15,883 nucleotides of DNA from Planctomycetota bacterium (GTDB taxonomy: Bacteria; Planctomycetota; PUPC01; DSUN01): the NCBI GenBank assembly GCA_016872875.1, contig VGYW01000182.1, positions 1-15,883 on the forward strand, read 5' to 3'. Numbering within the stretch: position 1 is the stretch's first letter; each line of letters opens with the position of its first letter. The notes below the pieces were generated by a model. The model had not been told where the DNA came from, did no database searches, and saw nothing but the letters and a program-made list of their open reading frames with translations. This document shows positions 1 through 6,146 of this stretch, in pieces. The position numbers and the translations under genes were made by a program.

Positions 1-56
1 GATTCAATGGGCGTGAAACGCCCCCTTCGGGGGCTTGGATGGGGGGGACGCGCGAT

Positions 57-87
57 CCCAGGGCTCCCTTCGGTCGCCCTGGGCTAC
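57..87 (-). repeat. REP-like hairpin with GTAG foot
   Basis: Read on the minus strand, GTAG (87-84) is followed directly by an 8-bp stem, CCCAGGGC (83-76) pairing with GCCCTGGG (64-57), around an 11-nt loop. The tetranucleotide-plus-stem layout matches the clearer REP-like units at 2795-2843 and 6083-6146, although this loop is longer. No gene is visible between 1 and 443. Another small hairpin, GCCCCC-TTC-GGGGGC, sits at 20-34; without a T tract it is a poor terminator candidate. Confidence 0.45.
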
Positions 88-96
88 GGCTGGGTC

Positions 97-115
97 GCCC
101 GCGTCGGCGGGCTAC
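97..115 (-). repeat. REP-like hairpin with GTAG foot
   Basis: On the minus strand GTAG (115-112) abuts a short stem, CCCGC (111-107) with GCGGG (102-98), around a four-base CGAC loop. It lies in the same orientation as the unit at 57-87, about 10 bp away, so these two would be a direct and not an inverted pair. The stem is short and GC-rich, so chance is a real alternative. Confidence 0.35.
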
Positions 116-144
116 AAGGCCCCGAGATGTGGGCAAAGAGCAGG

Positions 145-284
145 GCGAAGCCCTGGGAAGGGAGCGATGGGTGGGTCAGCCCTGAAGGGGCGTACTATGC
201 GGTCTGGGCGCCATATCCTGCCCAGGGCGGCTAGTACGCCCCTACAGGGCTGAATCTGGCCGCCCGCCTTTCCCAGGGCTTCGC
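145..284. repeat. Nested long inverted repeat
   Basis: Two sets of arms are nested. The outer arms, 145-159 and 270-284, are perfect 15-bp complements (GCGAAGCCCTGGGAA). The inner arms, 178-197 and 232-251, match at 19 of 20 positions and contain GGGGCGTACTA. Between the inner arms TGGGC (205-209) can pair with GCCCA (220-224). The left outer arm also lies in a separate local hairpin, CAGGGC-GAA-GCCCTG (141-155), so two folds compete. No coding sequence overlaps it. It is most simply an interspersed palindromic repeat; a structured RNA cannot be excluded. Confidence 0.6.
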
Positions 285-373
285 ACTGGGCTGCTATAGT
301 ACGCTCCCTTCGGAGCTTCGGAGCCGACGAACGTTGCCAGAACTGGGGGCCATACTCGTGGCATATCACAGTC

Positions 374-402
374 TTGCAAACGCCCCCGGCTTCTGCTACA
401 AT
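374..402 (+). promoter_or_regulatory. Sigma-70-type promoter for the folK operon
   Basis: A -35-like TTGCAA (374-379; 4 of 6 consensus) is separated by exactly 17 bp from a -10-like TACAAT (397-402; 5 of 6). Transcription would start near 409, giving a leader of about 35 nt before folK. It lies at the end of the repeat-rich stretch and directly upstream of the first gene of a tightly packed operon. Confidence 0.55.
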
Positions 403-443
403 CCCGTCCGTGCGGGCCACCTGGGGCCCACGGGGCGCATCTG

Positions 444-905
444 ATGGCGAACGCATACGTGGGCCTGGGCAGCAACCTGGGCGACCGCGCGGGGTCGCTC
501 CGCGAGGCGCTTCGCCGCCTGGGCGCCGCCGAAGGCATCCAGGTCGTCGCAACCTCGGCGTTCGTCGAGACCGAGCCCGTCGGCGGGCCGCCGGGCCAGC
601 CGAGGTTCCTGAATGGTGCGGCTCATCTCGCCGTTAGCCTCGGCCCCGAGGAACTCCTCGATCGCCTCCTGGCCATCGAGGACGCCCTGGGGCGCGTCCG
701 AGGCGAGCGCTGGGGGCCGCGAACGCTCGACCTGGACCTGTTGCTCTACGGCGGCCTCGTGGTGCGGACCGAGCGGCTGACCGTGCCGCACCCGCGGATG
801 CACGAGCGGCGCTTCGTCCTCGCGCCCCTCGCCGAGATCGCCCCAGGCGCCGTTCACCCGGTCCTCGGCCTCACGGTCGCCGAGCTCCTTACCCGCGTGT
901 CGTGA
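444..905 (+). CDS. folK: 2-amino-4-hydroxy-6-hydroxymethyldihydropteridine pyrophosphokinase
   Basis: HPPK moves pyrophosphate from ATP to 6-hydroxymethyl-7,8-dihydropterin, the step before dihydropteroate synthase in cytosolic folate synthesis. The 153-residue protein has the family's usual length. The N-terminal GLGSNLGDR motif is at residues 7-15. An FLNGA stretch follows, and then the signature RWGPRTLDLDLLLYG starting at R89, which carries the two metal-binding aspartates. VPHPRMHERRFVLAPLAEIAP completes the conserved C-terminal part. The ATG at 444 starts right at the conserved N-terminus; no strong ribosome-binding site is visible before it. It is the first gene of a run whose next gene begins 12 bp after its stop. 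Family assignment is close to certain. Confidence 0.96.
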   Translation: MANAYVGLGSNLGDRAGSLREALRRLGAAEGIQVVATSAFVETEPVGGPPGQPRFLNGAAHLAVSLGPEELLDRLLAIEDALGRVRGERWGPRTLDLDLLLYGGLVVRTERLTVPHPRMHERRFVLAPLAEIAPGAVHPVLGLTVAELLTRVS

Positions 906-907
906 TT

Positions 908-912
908 GGGAG
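908..912 (+). promoter_or_regulatory. Ribosome-binding site fixing the kinase start at GTG 918
   Basis: GGGAG ends five bases before GTG 918. The frame is also open from a TTG at 906, directly after the folK stop, but that TTG would lie upstream of this site. The GTG is therefore the better start. Confidence 0.6.
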
Positions 913-917
913 TTTTC

Positions 918-1568
918 GTGAGCCACGAGTTCACGTACATCGCGGTCGAAGGCCCCATCGGGGTGGGCAAGACCACCCTGGCTCGCGCCCTCGGCGGCGC
1001 GCTCAACGCGCGCGTGATCCTCGAAGAGTCCGAGGCCAACCCCTTCCTCCGCCACTTCTACGAGAACCCGAAACGCTACGCCTTCCAGACCCAGCTCTTC
1101 TTCCTCGCCTCACGCTATAAGCAGCAGCAGGAGATCTACCAGCGCGACCTCTTCCACAAGGTCACTGTCACCGACTACCTTTTCGACAAGGACAACGTCT
1201 TCGCGAGCGTGACGCTTAGCGACGAGGAGCTGCGGCTCTACCACCGCATCGCCGCCCTCTTCCCCAGCGGCATCCCAAAGCCCAACATCGTCGTCCTCCT
1301 ACAGGCCAGCGTGGAGTCCCTCATGGCGCGCATCCGCAAGCGCGGCTACGACTTCGAAGGGCCGATGGAGCTCGACTACCTCCGCACCGTGGTGGAAACC
1401 TACAACCGCTACTTCTTCGACTACGCCGCCGCACCGCTCCTGGTGGTGAACACCGACGAGGTGAACGTGGCCGCCGACCCCACGGAGCTCGCCAACCTCA
1501 TCGAGCAGCTCGGCCGCCACGACCACGGCGTCCAATACTACACACCAGTCGTCCGCAAGGCCCCGTGA
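918..1568 (+). CDS. Deoxynucleoside kinase (dNK/dGK-dCK family)
   Basis: This is a salvage kinase that phosphorylates a deoxynucleoside from ATP; deoxyadenosine/deoxyguanosine is the usual substrate of bacterial members, but specificity cannot be read here. From GTG 918 it has 216 residues, typical for the family. The P-loop GPIGVGKT is at residues 12-19. FQTQLFFLASR, characteristic of the family, follows. DYLFDKD at 86-92 stands where relatives carry the catalytic acidic/DRS-type motif, and the arginine-rich RIRKRGYDFE is the probable lid. A TTG at 906 would add four residues. The gene sits 12 bp after folK, and its stop overlaps an in-frame GTG (1565) upstream of panC, consistent with co-transcription. 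Confidence 0.88.
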   Translation: MSHEFTYIAVEGPIGVGKTTLARALGGALNARVILEESEANPFLRHFYENPKRYAFQTQLFFLASRYKQQQEIYQRDLFHKVTVTDYLFDKDNVFASVTLSDEELRLYHRIAALFPSGIPKPNIVVLLQASVESLMARIRKRGYDFEGPMELDYLRTVVETYNRYFFDYAAAPLLVVNTDEVNVAADPTELANLIEQLGRHDHGVQYYTPVVRKAP

Positions 1569-1596
1569 GGCCTATGTCCTCTCCTCAATTCGATCT

Positions 1597-1632
1597 GTCG
1601 GATCCGTCCGATCCGTCGGATCCGTCCGATCA
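1597..1632 (+). repeat. Short tandem repeat just upstream of panC
   Basis: Two 18-bp copies (1597-1614 and 1615-1632) differ at one base. Each is built from 9-bp half units of the ATCCGTCSG type. In the panC frame this reads as Ser-Asp-Pro repeats and contains no stop, so an upstream start at 1565 or 1574 would give a repeat-encoded tail that panC relatives lack. Confidence 0.8.
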
Positions 1633-1639
1633 ATCCGAG

Positions 1640-2488
1640 ATGCACACTTTCGCCACCATCTCCGCCCTCCGCAGCTTCCTCGCCCCCCACCGTGCGGCCG
1701 GCGCCTCGATCGGCTTCGTGCCCACCATGGGCGCGCTTCACGAGGGGCACCTCAGCCTCGTGCGCCGCGCCAAGGCGGAGTGCGGCATCGCCGTCGTCTC
1801 GATCTTCGTCAACCCCGCTCAGTTCGGCCCGAAGGAGGACCTCGCCCGCTACCCGCGCGACCTGGCGGGCGACAGCCGCCTGTGCGAGAGCGTGGGCGTG
1901 GACGCCCTCTTCGCGCCCGACGCCTCCGAAATCTACCCCGAGGGCTTCTGCACCTGGGTGAGCCAGGACGACGACACGGCTCGCCGCCTCGAGGGCGAGT
2001 GCCGCCCGGGCCACTTCCGCGGCGTCCTCACCGTCTGCCTCAAGCTCTTCAACGTCGTCCAGCCGCACCGGGCCTACTTCGGCCAGAAGGACTACCAGCA
2101 GGCCCTCATGGTCCGCCGCATGGCACGCCAGCTCGGCCTCCCGATGGAGGTCGTCATCTCCCCAACCGTCCGCGAGCCCGACGGACTTGCGATGAGCTCG
2201 CGGAACCGCTACCTCGACCCCGCGGCGCGGCGCCAGGCGGCCTGCCTCGCCAGCGCCCTGGAGCGCGCCAGGGGAGCCGTCGCTGCGGGCGAGCGCGACG
2301 CCGCGCTCCTCGCCGACCTCATACGGTCCGAAATCCTCGCGGGCGGCCCCTGCGAGATTGACTACATCGCCATCGCTGACCCCGACACCCTGGCCCCCGT
2401 GGACACGCTCCGCGGCCCAACTGTCGCCCTCCTCGCCGTCCGAATCGCGGGCACAAGGCTGATTGACAATATGATGCTCGAACCCTGA
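1640..2488 (+). CDS. panC: Pantoate--beta-alanine ligase (pantothenate synthetase)
   Basis: PanC condenses pantoate with beta-alanine, using ATP through a pantoyl-adenylate, in the last step of pantothenate (coenzyme A precursor) synthesis. From ATG 1640 the protein is 282 residues, the normal size. PTMGALHEGH at residues 28-37 holds the nucleotidyl-transferase HxGH motif (H34, H37). SIFVNPAQFGPKEDLARYPRD, YFGQKDYQQ and the KMSKS-equivalent MSSRNRYL follow in the expected order. The start at 1640 aligns with typical PanC N-termini. GTG 1565 and ATG 1574 are also in frame and would add a repeat-encoded segment; ATG 1574 has a GAGG only three bases away. No good ribosome-binding site precedes 1640, so translation may be coupled to the upstream kinase. 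Confidence 0.95.
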   Translation: MHTFATISALRSFLAPHRAAGASIGFVPTMGALHEGHLSLVRRAKAECGIAVVSIFVNPAQFGPKEDLARYPRDLAGDSRLCESVGVDALFAPDASEIYPEGFCTWVSQDDDTARRLEGECRPGHFRGVLTVCLKLFNVVQPHRAYFGQKDYQQALMVRRMARQLGLPMEVVISPTVREPDGLAMSSRNRYLDPAARRQAACLASALERARGAVAAGERDAALLADLIRSEILAGGPCEIDYIAIADPDTLAPVDTLRGPTVALLAVRIAGTRLIDNMMLEP

Positions 2489-2490
2489 TG

Positions 2491-2495
2491 AAGGA
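2491..2495 (+). promoter_or_regulatory. Ribosome-binding site fixing the TTG start of gpsA
   Basis: AAGGA lies six bases before TTG 2502, between the panC stop (2486-2488) and the conserved dinucleotide-binding start of GpsA. No ATG or GTG is better placed. Confidence 0.65.
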
Positions 2496-2501
2496 TGAGC
2501 T

Positions 2502-3632
2502 TTGAGCAAGGCGGATAACGTCACGGTAATCGGCGACGGCGGCTGGGGCACCACCCTGGCCCTGCTCCTGGCCGGCAAGGGGAACCGCGTGCGCCTCTGG
2601 GGCGCCTTCCCCGACTATATCGAGGAGATGCGTCGGCGCCGCGAGAACGTGAAGTTCCTGCCCGGCATCCCCCTGCCCGAGGCCATTGAGCTGACCAGCG
2701 ATCTCGCCGCCGCCGTGGAAGGGGCCGGGCTGCTCGTGCTCGCCGTCCCTTCCCAGTTCATGCGCGGCGTCCTGCGCCGCCTGGCCCATTCTTGGTGGCA
2801 CAGGCGTCCCGCCTGTGGCACACAGGCCAGAGGCCTGTGCCACCAAGGTAGATTGGGCGGCGTGCCCATTGTGAGCGTGGCCAAGGGGATCGAAAACCGC
2901 ACGCTCCTGCGGCCGACGCAGATCGTCACGGATGTCCTCGGTTGTGGGCGGGGCGTCTCTGCCCCGCGGGGCACGGAGGCCCCGCCCACAGAAAACCACA
3001 CACGCCGCTATCGCGTGCCAGTGGTCGCTCTCTCCGGCCCGAGCCACGCGGAGGAGGTCGCGCGCGGCCTGCCGGCAACAGTGACCGCCGCCAGCCGCAA
3101 CGCCGCGCTCGCCCGCCGTGCCCAGCAGCTCTTCATGACCGACCGCTTCCGCGTCTACACCACCACCGACGTTGTAGGCGTTGAGCTCGGCGGAGCCGTG
3201 AAGAACGTGGTGGCGATCGCCGCAGGCATCTGCGACGGGCTTGGCCTCGGCGACAACGCGAAGGCCGCCCTCCTCACCCGCGGCCTAGCCGAGATGACCC
3301 GCCTCGGCGTCGCGATGGGCGCGAGGCGCGACACCTTCGCCGGCCTCGCCGGCATCGGCGACCTCATCACCACCTGCACCAGCCCCTACGGGCGCAACCG
3401 CGCCGTCGGCATCCAGATCGCCCAGGGCAAGAGCCTCAAGGACATCCTCGCCGGGATGCAGATGGTCGCCGAGGGCGTCCGCACCACCCTCTCCGTCCGC
3501 GCCCTCGCCCGCCGCCACGGCGTCGAGTTGCCCATCGCCGAACAGGTCTATCGCGTCCTCTTCCGAGGCACGGACCCCACGGCCGCGGTCCGCGACCTCA
3601 TGCAGCGCGCGGCCAAGGATGAGCTGGGGTGA
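2502..3632 (+). CDS. gpsA: NAD(P)-dependent glycerol-3-phosphate dehydrogenase with two in-frame repeat insertions
   Basis: GpsA reduces dihydroxyacetone phosphate to sn-glycerol-3-phosphate, the backbone of phospholipids. The 376-residue product has the Rossmann glycine motif GDGGWG (residues 11-16), the VAKG strand, LSGPSHAEEV, the catalytic-lysine segment GGAVKN (K234), and GIGDLITTCTSPYGRNR near the substrate site. It is longer than the family norm of about 335-340. Two palindromic DNA elements explain the excess: residues 97-116 (2791-2847, 57 bp) and 148-163 (2943-2990, 48 bp). Without them the protein would be 341 residues. Both lie in linker regions of the cofactor domain, before the strands leading to VAKG and SGPS, so the fold is plausibly kept. 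TTG start with a good ribosome-binding site; it starts 13 bp after panC. Confidence 0.95.
   Translation: MSKADNVTVIGDGGWGTTLALLLAGKGNRVRLWGAFPDYIEEMRRRRENVKFLPGIPLPEAIELTSDLAAAVEGAGLLVLAVPSQFMRGVLRRLAHSWWHRRPACGTQARGLCHQGRLGGVPIVSVAKGIENRTLLRPTQIVTDVLGCGRGVSAPRGTEAPPTENHTRRYRVPVVALSGPSHAEEVARGLPATVTAASRNAALARRAQQLFMTDRFRVYTTTDVVGVELGGAVKNVVAIAAGICDGLGLGDNAKAALLTRGLAEMTRLGVAMGARRDTFAGLAGIGDLITTCTSPYGRNRAVGIQIAQGKSLKDILAGMQMVAEGVRTTLSVRALARRHGVELPIAEQVYRVLFRGTDPTAAVRDLMQRAAKDELG
2791..2847. repeat. REPIN-like inverted hairpin pair inside gpsA (element 1)
   Basis: The left unit is GTGG (2795-2798), stem CACAGGCG (2799-2806), loop TCC, stem CGCCTGTG (2810-2817). The right unit is its inverted partner: stem CACAGGCC (2821-2828), loop AGA, stem GGCCTGTG (2832-2839), CCAC (2840-2843). 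Outer arms CTTGGTGGCACAGG (2791-2804) and CCTGTGCCACCAAG (2834-2847) are perfect complements. The two halves differ only at the loop and at the closing base pair, which is swapped from G-C to C-G in a compensating way. The length of 57 bp keeps the gpsA frame. A 27-nt part recurs at 13692-13718. Confidence 0.9.
2943..2990. repeat. REPIN-like inverted hairpin pair inside gpsA (element 2)
   Basis: Outer arms TGTGGGCGGGGC (2943-2954) and GCCCCGCCCACA (2979-2990) are perfect 12-bp complements. The left unit is GTGG, then stem GCGGGGC (2948-2954), loop GTCTCT, stem GCCCCGC (2961-2967). The right unit, read on the minus strand, is the same with loop CTCCGT. The two 25-nt halves overlap by two bases and differ only in the loop. 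The 48 bp equal 16 codons, so the gpsA frame stays open. A single related unit lies at 13803-13826. Confidence 0.88.
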
Positions 3633-3655
3633 TTGCCCGATTCGACCTGGCGCGC

Positions 3656-3683
3656 TTGACATCCATCCCACGCGGAGTATGCT
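3656..3683 (+). promoter_or_regulatory. Promoter of the UPF0175 gene
   Basis: A perfect -35 TTGACA (3656-3661) is followed after 16 bp by TATGCT (3678-3683; 4 of 6 matches to the -10 consensus). Transcription would start near 3690, leaving a leader of about 38 nt that contains the ribosome-binding site GGAG (3715-3718). It begins just after the gpsA stop, so the small gene can be expressed apart from the operon. Confidence 0.6.
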
Positions 3684-3727
3684 ACTGTTGGTGCGAGAGG
3701 AATCCGCCTGAAGTGGAGCGTGGCGCC

Positions 3728-4009
3728 ATGACCAGACTTGAGGTGCCTGTGCCTGACGAACTGGTGCAGCTCCTGGGCTCCGCGGAAGCTGCCAGGGAAC
3801 ACCTCAGGCGTGCAGCCGTCTTGGACCTCGTCAAGCGCGAGGTCATCTCGCAAGGCCGCGCCGCGGAGCTTCTCGGCATGAGCCCGTGGGACTTCCGCGA
3901 ACTCATGGCTGAGTCCGACATCCCTGTGGTCAGCCTCAGCGGGGCGGAACTGGACGAAGGGCACCAGAACCTCAAGGACGCTCTGCGCGACACTGAGGTC
4001 CAGGCGTAA
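3728..4009 (+). CDS. UPF0175 family protein (antitoxin-like), orphan
   Basis: The 93-residue protein matches the UPF0175 pattern: an N-terminal strand with PVPDELVQLLGS, then a helical part with REVISQGRAAELLGMSPWDFRELMAESDIPVV, which resembles a small DNA-binding fold. Members are often antitoxins encoded next to a PIN-domain nuclease, in which case they bind the toxin and their own promoter. No PIN-domain gene is present on either side here: gpsA lies upstream and a hydrolase about 250 bp downstream. ATG 3728 is preferred because GGAG lies nine bases upstream and family homology begins there; the frame is open from GTG 3629, but that would place the promoter inside the gene. The toxin partner may have been lost, or the protein may be a lone regulator. 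Confidence 0.8.
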   Translation: MTRLEVPVPDELVQLLGSAEAAREHLRRAAVLDLVKREVISQGRAAELLGMSPWDFRELMAESDIPVVSLSGAELDEGHQNLKDALRDTEVQA

Positions 4010-4026
4010 GCTGGGGGCTTCTATCT

Positions 4027-4144
4027 CGCTCCGCTGGCATGCAAAGCGGCATCTGCGATGCCGCACTCCACATTTCCCGCCCCTTGGGCGAGCGGGAGTA
4101 TGGAGTGCGGTGACGTGTCGCCGCTTTCTATTCTCAGCGGAGCG
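4027..4144. repeat. 118-bp imperfect inverted repeat
   Basis: Several paired segments stack into one long stem: CGCTCCGCTG (4027-4036) with CAGCGGAGCG (4135-4144), AAAGCGGC (4043-4050) with GCCGCTTT (4120-4127), CCGCACTCCA (4061-4070) with TGGAGTGCGG (4101-4110), and CCCGC (4076-4080) with GCGGG (4092-4096) near the apex. Internal bulges separate the helices. It fills most of the gap between the UPF0175 and hydrolase genes and could end transcription of the former, though no T tract follows. No GTRG foot is seen, so it belongs to another repeat type than the gpsA elements. Confidence 0.75.
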
Positions 4145-4262
4145 GGCGAACGGCAGAAGCGCCTCCGAGTGCGGCCTGCTCGCGTGTTGCCCACGTGTGT
4201 TCGACGCGCGGGAAGTCCAAGCTGAATACGCAACACCCAATCCTTAATGACCAAGTAACACG

Positions 4263-5555
4263 ATGAACCGTCTTGCCCTGGCAATCCTGGCGGGAGGCGT
4301 CGCCGCGGCGTTGGGGGCTGACAAGGAGAAGGCGTCCGCAGCGGTCCCCGCTCTGCCGCCTGGGAAGGAGTCGCGCCTCGACGACCCGAAGATCGGCTGC
4401 GGCCACTTCATCGTCTACGTGCCGAGCGACTACACGCCGGCCCGCCGCTGGCCCCTCATCGCCTGCTACCACGGCCAGGCCGGCCAGCCCACCACCTGGC
4501 CCTTCAGGGACCTCACGGCCGGCAAGGGCTTCATCATCCTCGGAATGGGCTACCTGCCCGACATCGCCAAGCCGATGACGATGGCGGAGCTGGACCGCTA
4601 CGCCTCCCGCGAGGTGGACTGCGCCCTCGCAGCCGTGGCACTCGTGGAGAGCCGGCTCAAGGTGGACCGCGAGCAGCTCATCGTCGGCGGCTTCTCGATG
4701 GGCGGCTGGATCGCCAGCGCCATGGGCGAGGCCGGGGCCGGCACCTGGGCCGGCGTCGCCATCCTCGGCGCGGGGCGCCGCAAGTTCGACTCCCCGCTCA
4801 AGCCCCCGGGCGCCGTGCGGAAGAAGCCGATCTACATCGGCTGCGGCGACAAGGACCCGAACTTCCCCGCCGCCCAGAAGGGCGCCGAGTTCTACCGCAA
4901 GGCGGGGGCCGACGTCACCTTCGAGCCCTACCCCGGCCTCGGCCACCAGATGAAGACCGACACCCAGGTGCTCCGCGACTGGCTCCGCAGCGCAGCGCCC
5001 CTCAAGGCCGCCCGCGCCCGCCTCGCCGCCGCTCGCGCCGCGGAACAGGCCGGCCGACTCGGCAAGGCATACACCCTCTACGACGAGGCGGCGCAGGTCT
5101 CCGACACCGACGAATCGTGCCTCGCGGCGGCCAAGGCGGCCAAGGCCATCGCCGAGCGTGCCGAAGGCCAGCTCGCCGAGGCCGAGAGAGGCATCGCCGA
5201 CAAGCGCTACGCCGACGCCGCTCGCCTCCTCGCCTCACTCGCCACCCGCTACGACGGCTCCCCCTTCGCCGAGAAGGCCGACGCCCTCATCCGCAAGCTC
5301 CAGTCGGACCCCGAGGTCCGCAAGGCCATTGACTCGGCAAAGGGCGAGTCGTCCGTCGAGCCGCCGCCGAAGACCGCCTCCGAGCAAGCCGACCGCGAGT
5401 GCCGCTCCTGGCTCGCCCTCGCCGACAACTTCCTCCGCGCCGCCCGGCCCGACAAGGCGAAGGACTACCTCCTCAAGATCATCGAAAAGCACCCCGCCAC
5501 CGAGTGGGCCGCCAAGGCCCGCGAGCGCCTCCAAGCCATTGACAAGGGGCGATAG
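4263..5555 (+). CDS. Secreted alpha/beta-hydrolase (esterase-like) with C-terminal helical repeats
   Basis: Residues 1-19 look like a signal peptide (MNRLALAILAGGVAAALGA), so export is likely. Residues about 45-245 form an alpha/beta-hydrolase of the phospholipase/carboxylesterase or PHB-depolymerase-like group. They show ACYHGQAG near the oxyanion hole, the nucleophile elbow GFSMGG with S145, the acid in GCGDKD (probably D196) and H228 in GLGHQM, giving a complete Ser-Asp-His triad. Residues about 250-430 are alanine-rich helices. The last part (NFLRAARPDKAKDYLLKIIEKHPATEWAAKARERL) resembles TPR units of YbgF/BamD type, often used for protein contacts in the envelope. The substrate is unknown. 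The start has no obvious ribosome-binding site. The gene is convergent with the next one and separated from it by about 600 bp of repeats. Confidence 0.8.
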   Translation: MNRLALAILAGGVAAALGADKEKASAAVPALPPGKESRLDDPKIGCGHFIVYVPSDYTPARRWPLIACYHGQAGQPTTWPFRDLTAGKGFIILGMGYLPDIAKPMTMAELDRYASREVDCALAAVALVESRLKVDREQLIVGGFSMGGWIASAMGEAGAGTWAGVAILGAGRRKFDSPLKPPGAVRKKPIYIGCGDKDPNFPAAQKGAEFYRKAGADVTFEPYPGLGHQMKTDTQVLRDWLRSAAPLKAARARLAAARAAEQAGRLGKAYTLYDEAAQVSDTDESCLAAAKAAKAIAERAEGQLAEAERGIADKRYADAARLLASLATRYDGSPFAEKADALIRKLQSDPEVRKAIDSAKGESSVEPPPKTASEQADRECRSWLALADNFLRAARPDKAKDYLLKIIEKHPATEWAAKARERLQAIDKGR

Positions 5556-5584
5556 GTTTCCCCCATCGTCCTCGTTCTTCACTC

Positions 5585-5699
5585 TTTCCTCGTCGCGAAG
5601 CTCCGGCTTCGCGACGGCGCTTGTGAAGCTCGCGCTTCAGCCGCCAGCGGCAGGAGCCGCGCCGCCTGCGTTGCGAAGCCGGAGCTTCGCAACGAGGAA
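5585..5699. repeat. 115-bp compound palindromic element, copy A
   Basis: Outer 30-bp arms 5586-5615 and 5670-5699 match at 28 of 30 positions, and each arm itself folds into a hairpin around TCCG. One mismatch column is compensated: the left stem has GTCGCGAAG/CTTCGCGAC where the right has GTTGCGAAG/CTTCGCAAC. A small internal hairpin GAAGC-TCGC-GCTTC is at 5625-5638. A second copy of equal length is at 5848-5962. No protein is encoded here. Confidence 0.9.
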
Positions 5700-5760
5700 G
5701 CTGGTCCCGTCTCCCGCCACTTGTCTTCCTGCTGTAACGCTGGCGGGTAACGTCGCAGCC

Positions 5761-5788
5761 CATGTCGGAGTTCATGAACTCCGACATG
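5761..5788. repeat. Perfect 28-bp palindrome
   Basis: The sequence is its own reverse complement over all 28 bases, with half-site CATGTCGGAGTTCA centred between 5774 and 5775. It lies midway between the two 115-bp elements. A dimeric protein-binding site or a repeat unit are both possible; no gene start lies nearby to make it an operator. Confidence 0.9.
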
Positions 5789-5847
5789 CACCACCGACCG
5801 CTCGCGGCGCGCAAGAGACGCCACGGACGCTGGCCGAGTGGCAAGCC

Positions 5848-5962
5848 TTTCCTCGTCGCGAAGCTCCGGCTTCGCGACGCCGCACGTGAAGCTCCCGCTT
5901 CAGCCGCCAGCGGCGGGAGCCGCACCGCCTGCGTTGCGAAGCCGGAGCTTCGCAACGAGGAA
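5848..5962. repeat. 115-bp compound palindromic element, copy B
   Basis: It has the same length and nearly the same sequence as 5585-5699, including the compensated stem difference between its two arms. In this copy the inner part pairs better: GCTCCCGC with GCGGGAGC. Its last 17 bp (AGCTTCGCAACGAGGAA, 5946-5962) are duplicated in tandem at 5963-5979. Confidence 0.9.
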
Positions 5963-5991
5963 AGCTTCGCAACGAGGAAGGGGCAAGCCAC

Positions 5992-6042
5992 GTGGCCCGC
6001 GTCTCCGACGCGGACTCCTTCCGCCCCGGAGGGGCGGGCTAC
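5992..6042. repeat. REPIN-like inverted hairpin pair
   Basis: The left unit on the plus strand is GTGG (5992-5995), C, stem CCGCGTC (5997-6003), loop TCC, stem GACGCGG (6007-6013). The right unit on the minus strand is GTAG (6042-6039), C, stem CCGCCCC, loop TCC, stem GGGGCGG (6037-6021). The two stems differ in sequence but share the foot and the loop, so the architecture is conserved more than the sequence. Confidence 0.75.
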
Positions 6043-6082
6043 TTCCGACCACGCCCAGGCTGCTCTCCGCTGGGGCGTCCCT

Positions 6083-6146
6083 GTAGCGACAAGCGTCCCG
6101 CTTGTCGAGGGTCAGGGCGGTGCGCAAGCGGGACGCTTGCGGCTAC
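6083..6146. repeat. REPIN-like inverted hairpin pair with GTAG feet
   Basis: The left unit is GTAG (6083-6086), then stem CGACAAGCG (6087-6095), loop TCC, stem CGCTTGTCG (6099-6107). The right unit on the minus strand is GTAG (6146-6143), C, stem CGCAAGCG, loop TCC, stem CGCTTGCG. An A-T pair in the left stem is replaced by G-C in the right one, so pairing is preserved. It ends 13 bp from the stop codon of the minus-strand gene at 6159 and could act as its 3' processing or termination structure. Confidence 0.85.

Noticed and set aside
20..34. Rho-independent terminator of a gene left of the window
   Set aside because: A six-pair GC stem is present but is followed by TTGGAT and not a T tract, and no upstream gene is visible.
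4200..4228. Promoter for the hydrolase gene at TTCGAC with 17-bp spacing
   Set aside because: The -10 position reads TGAATA, too far from consensus to be called.
5585..6146. CRISPR array
   Set aside because: Copies are palindromic elements with unequal spacing and no unique spacers of constant length; no cas genes are present.
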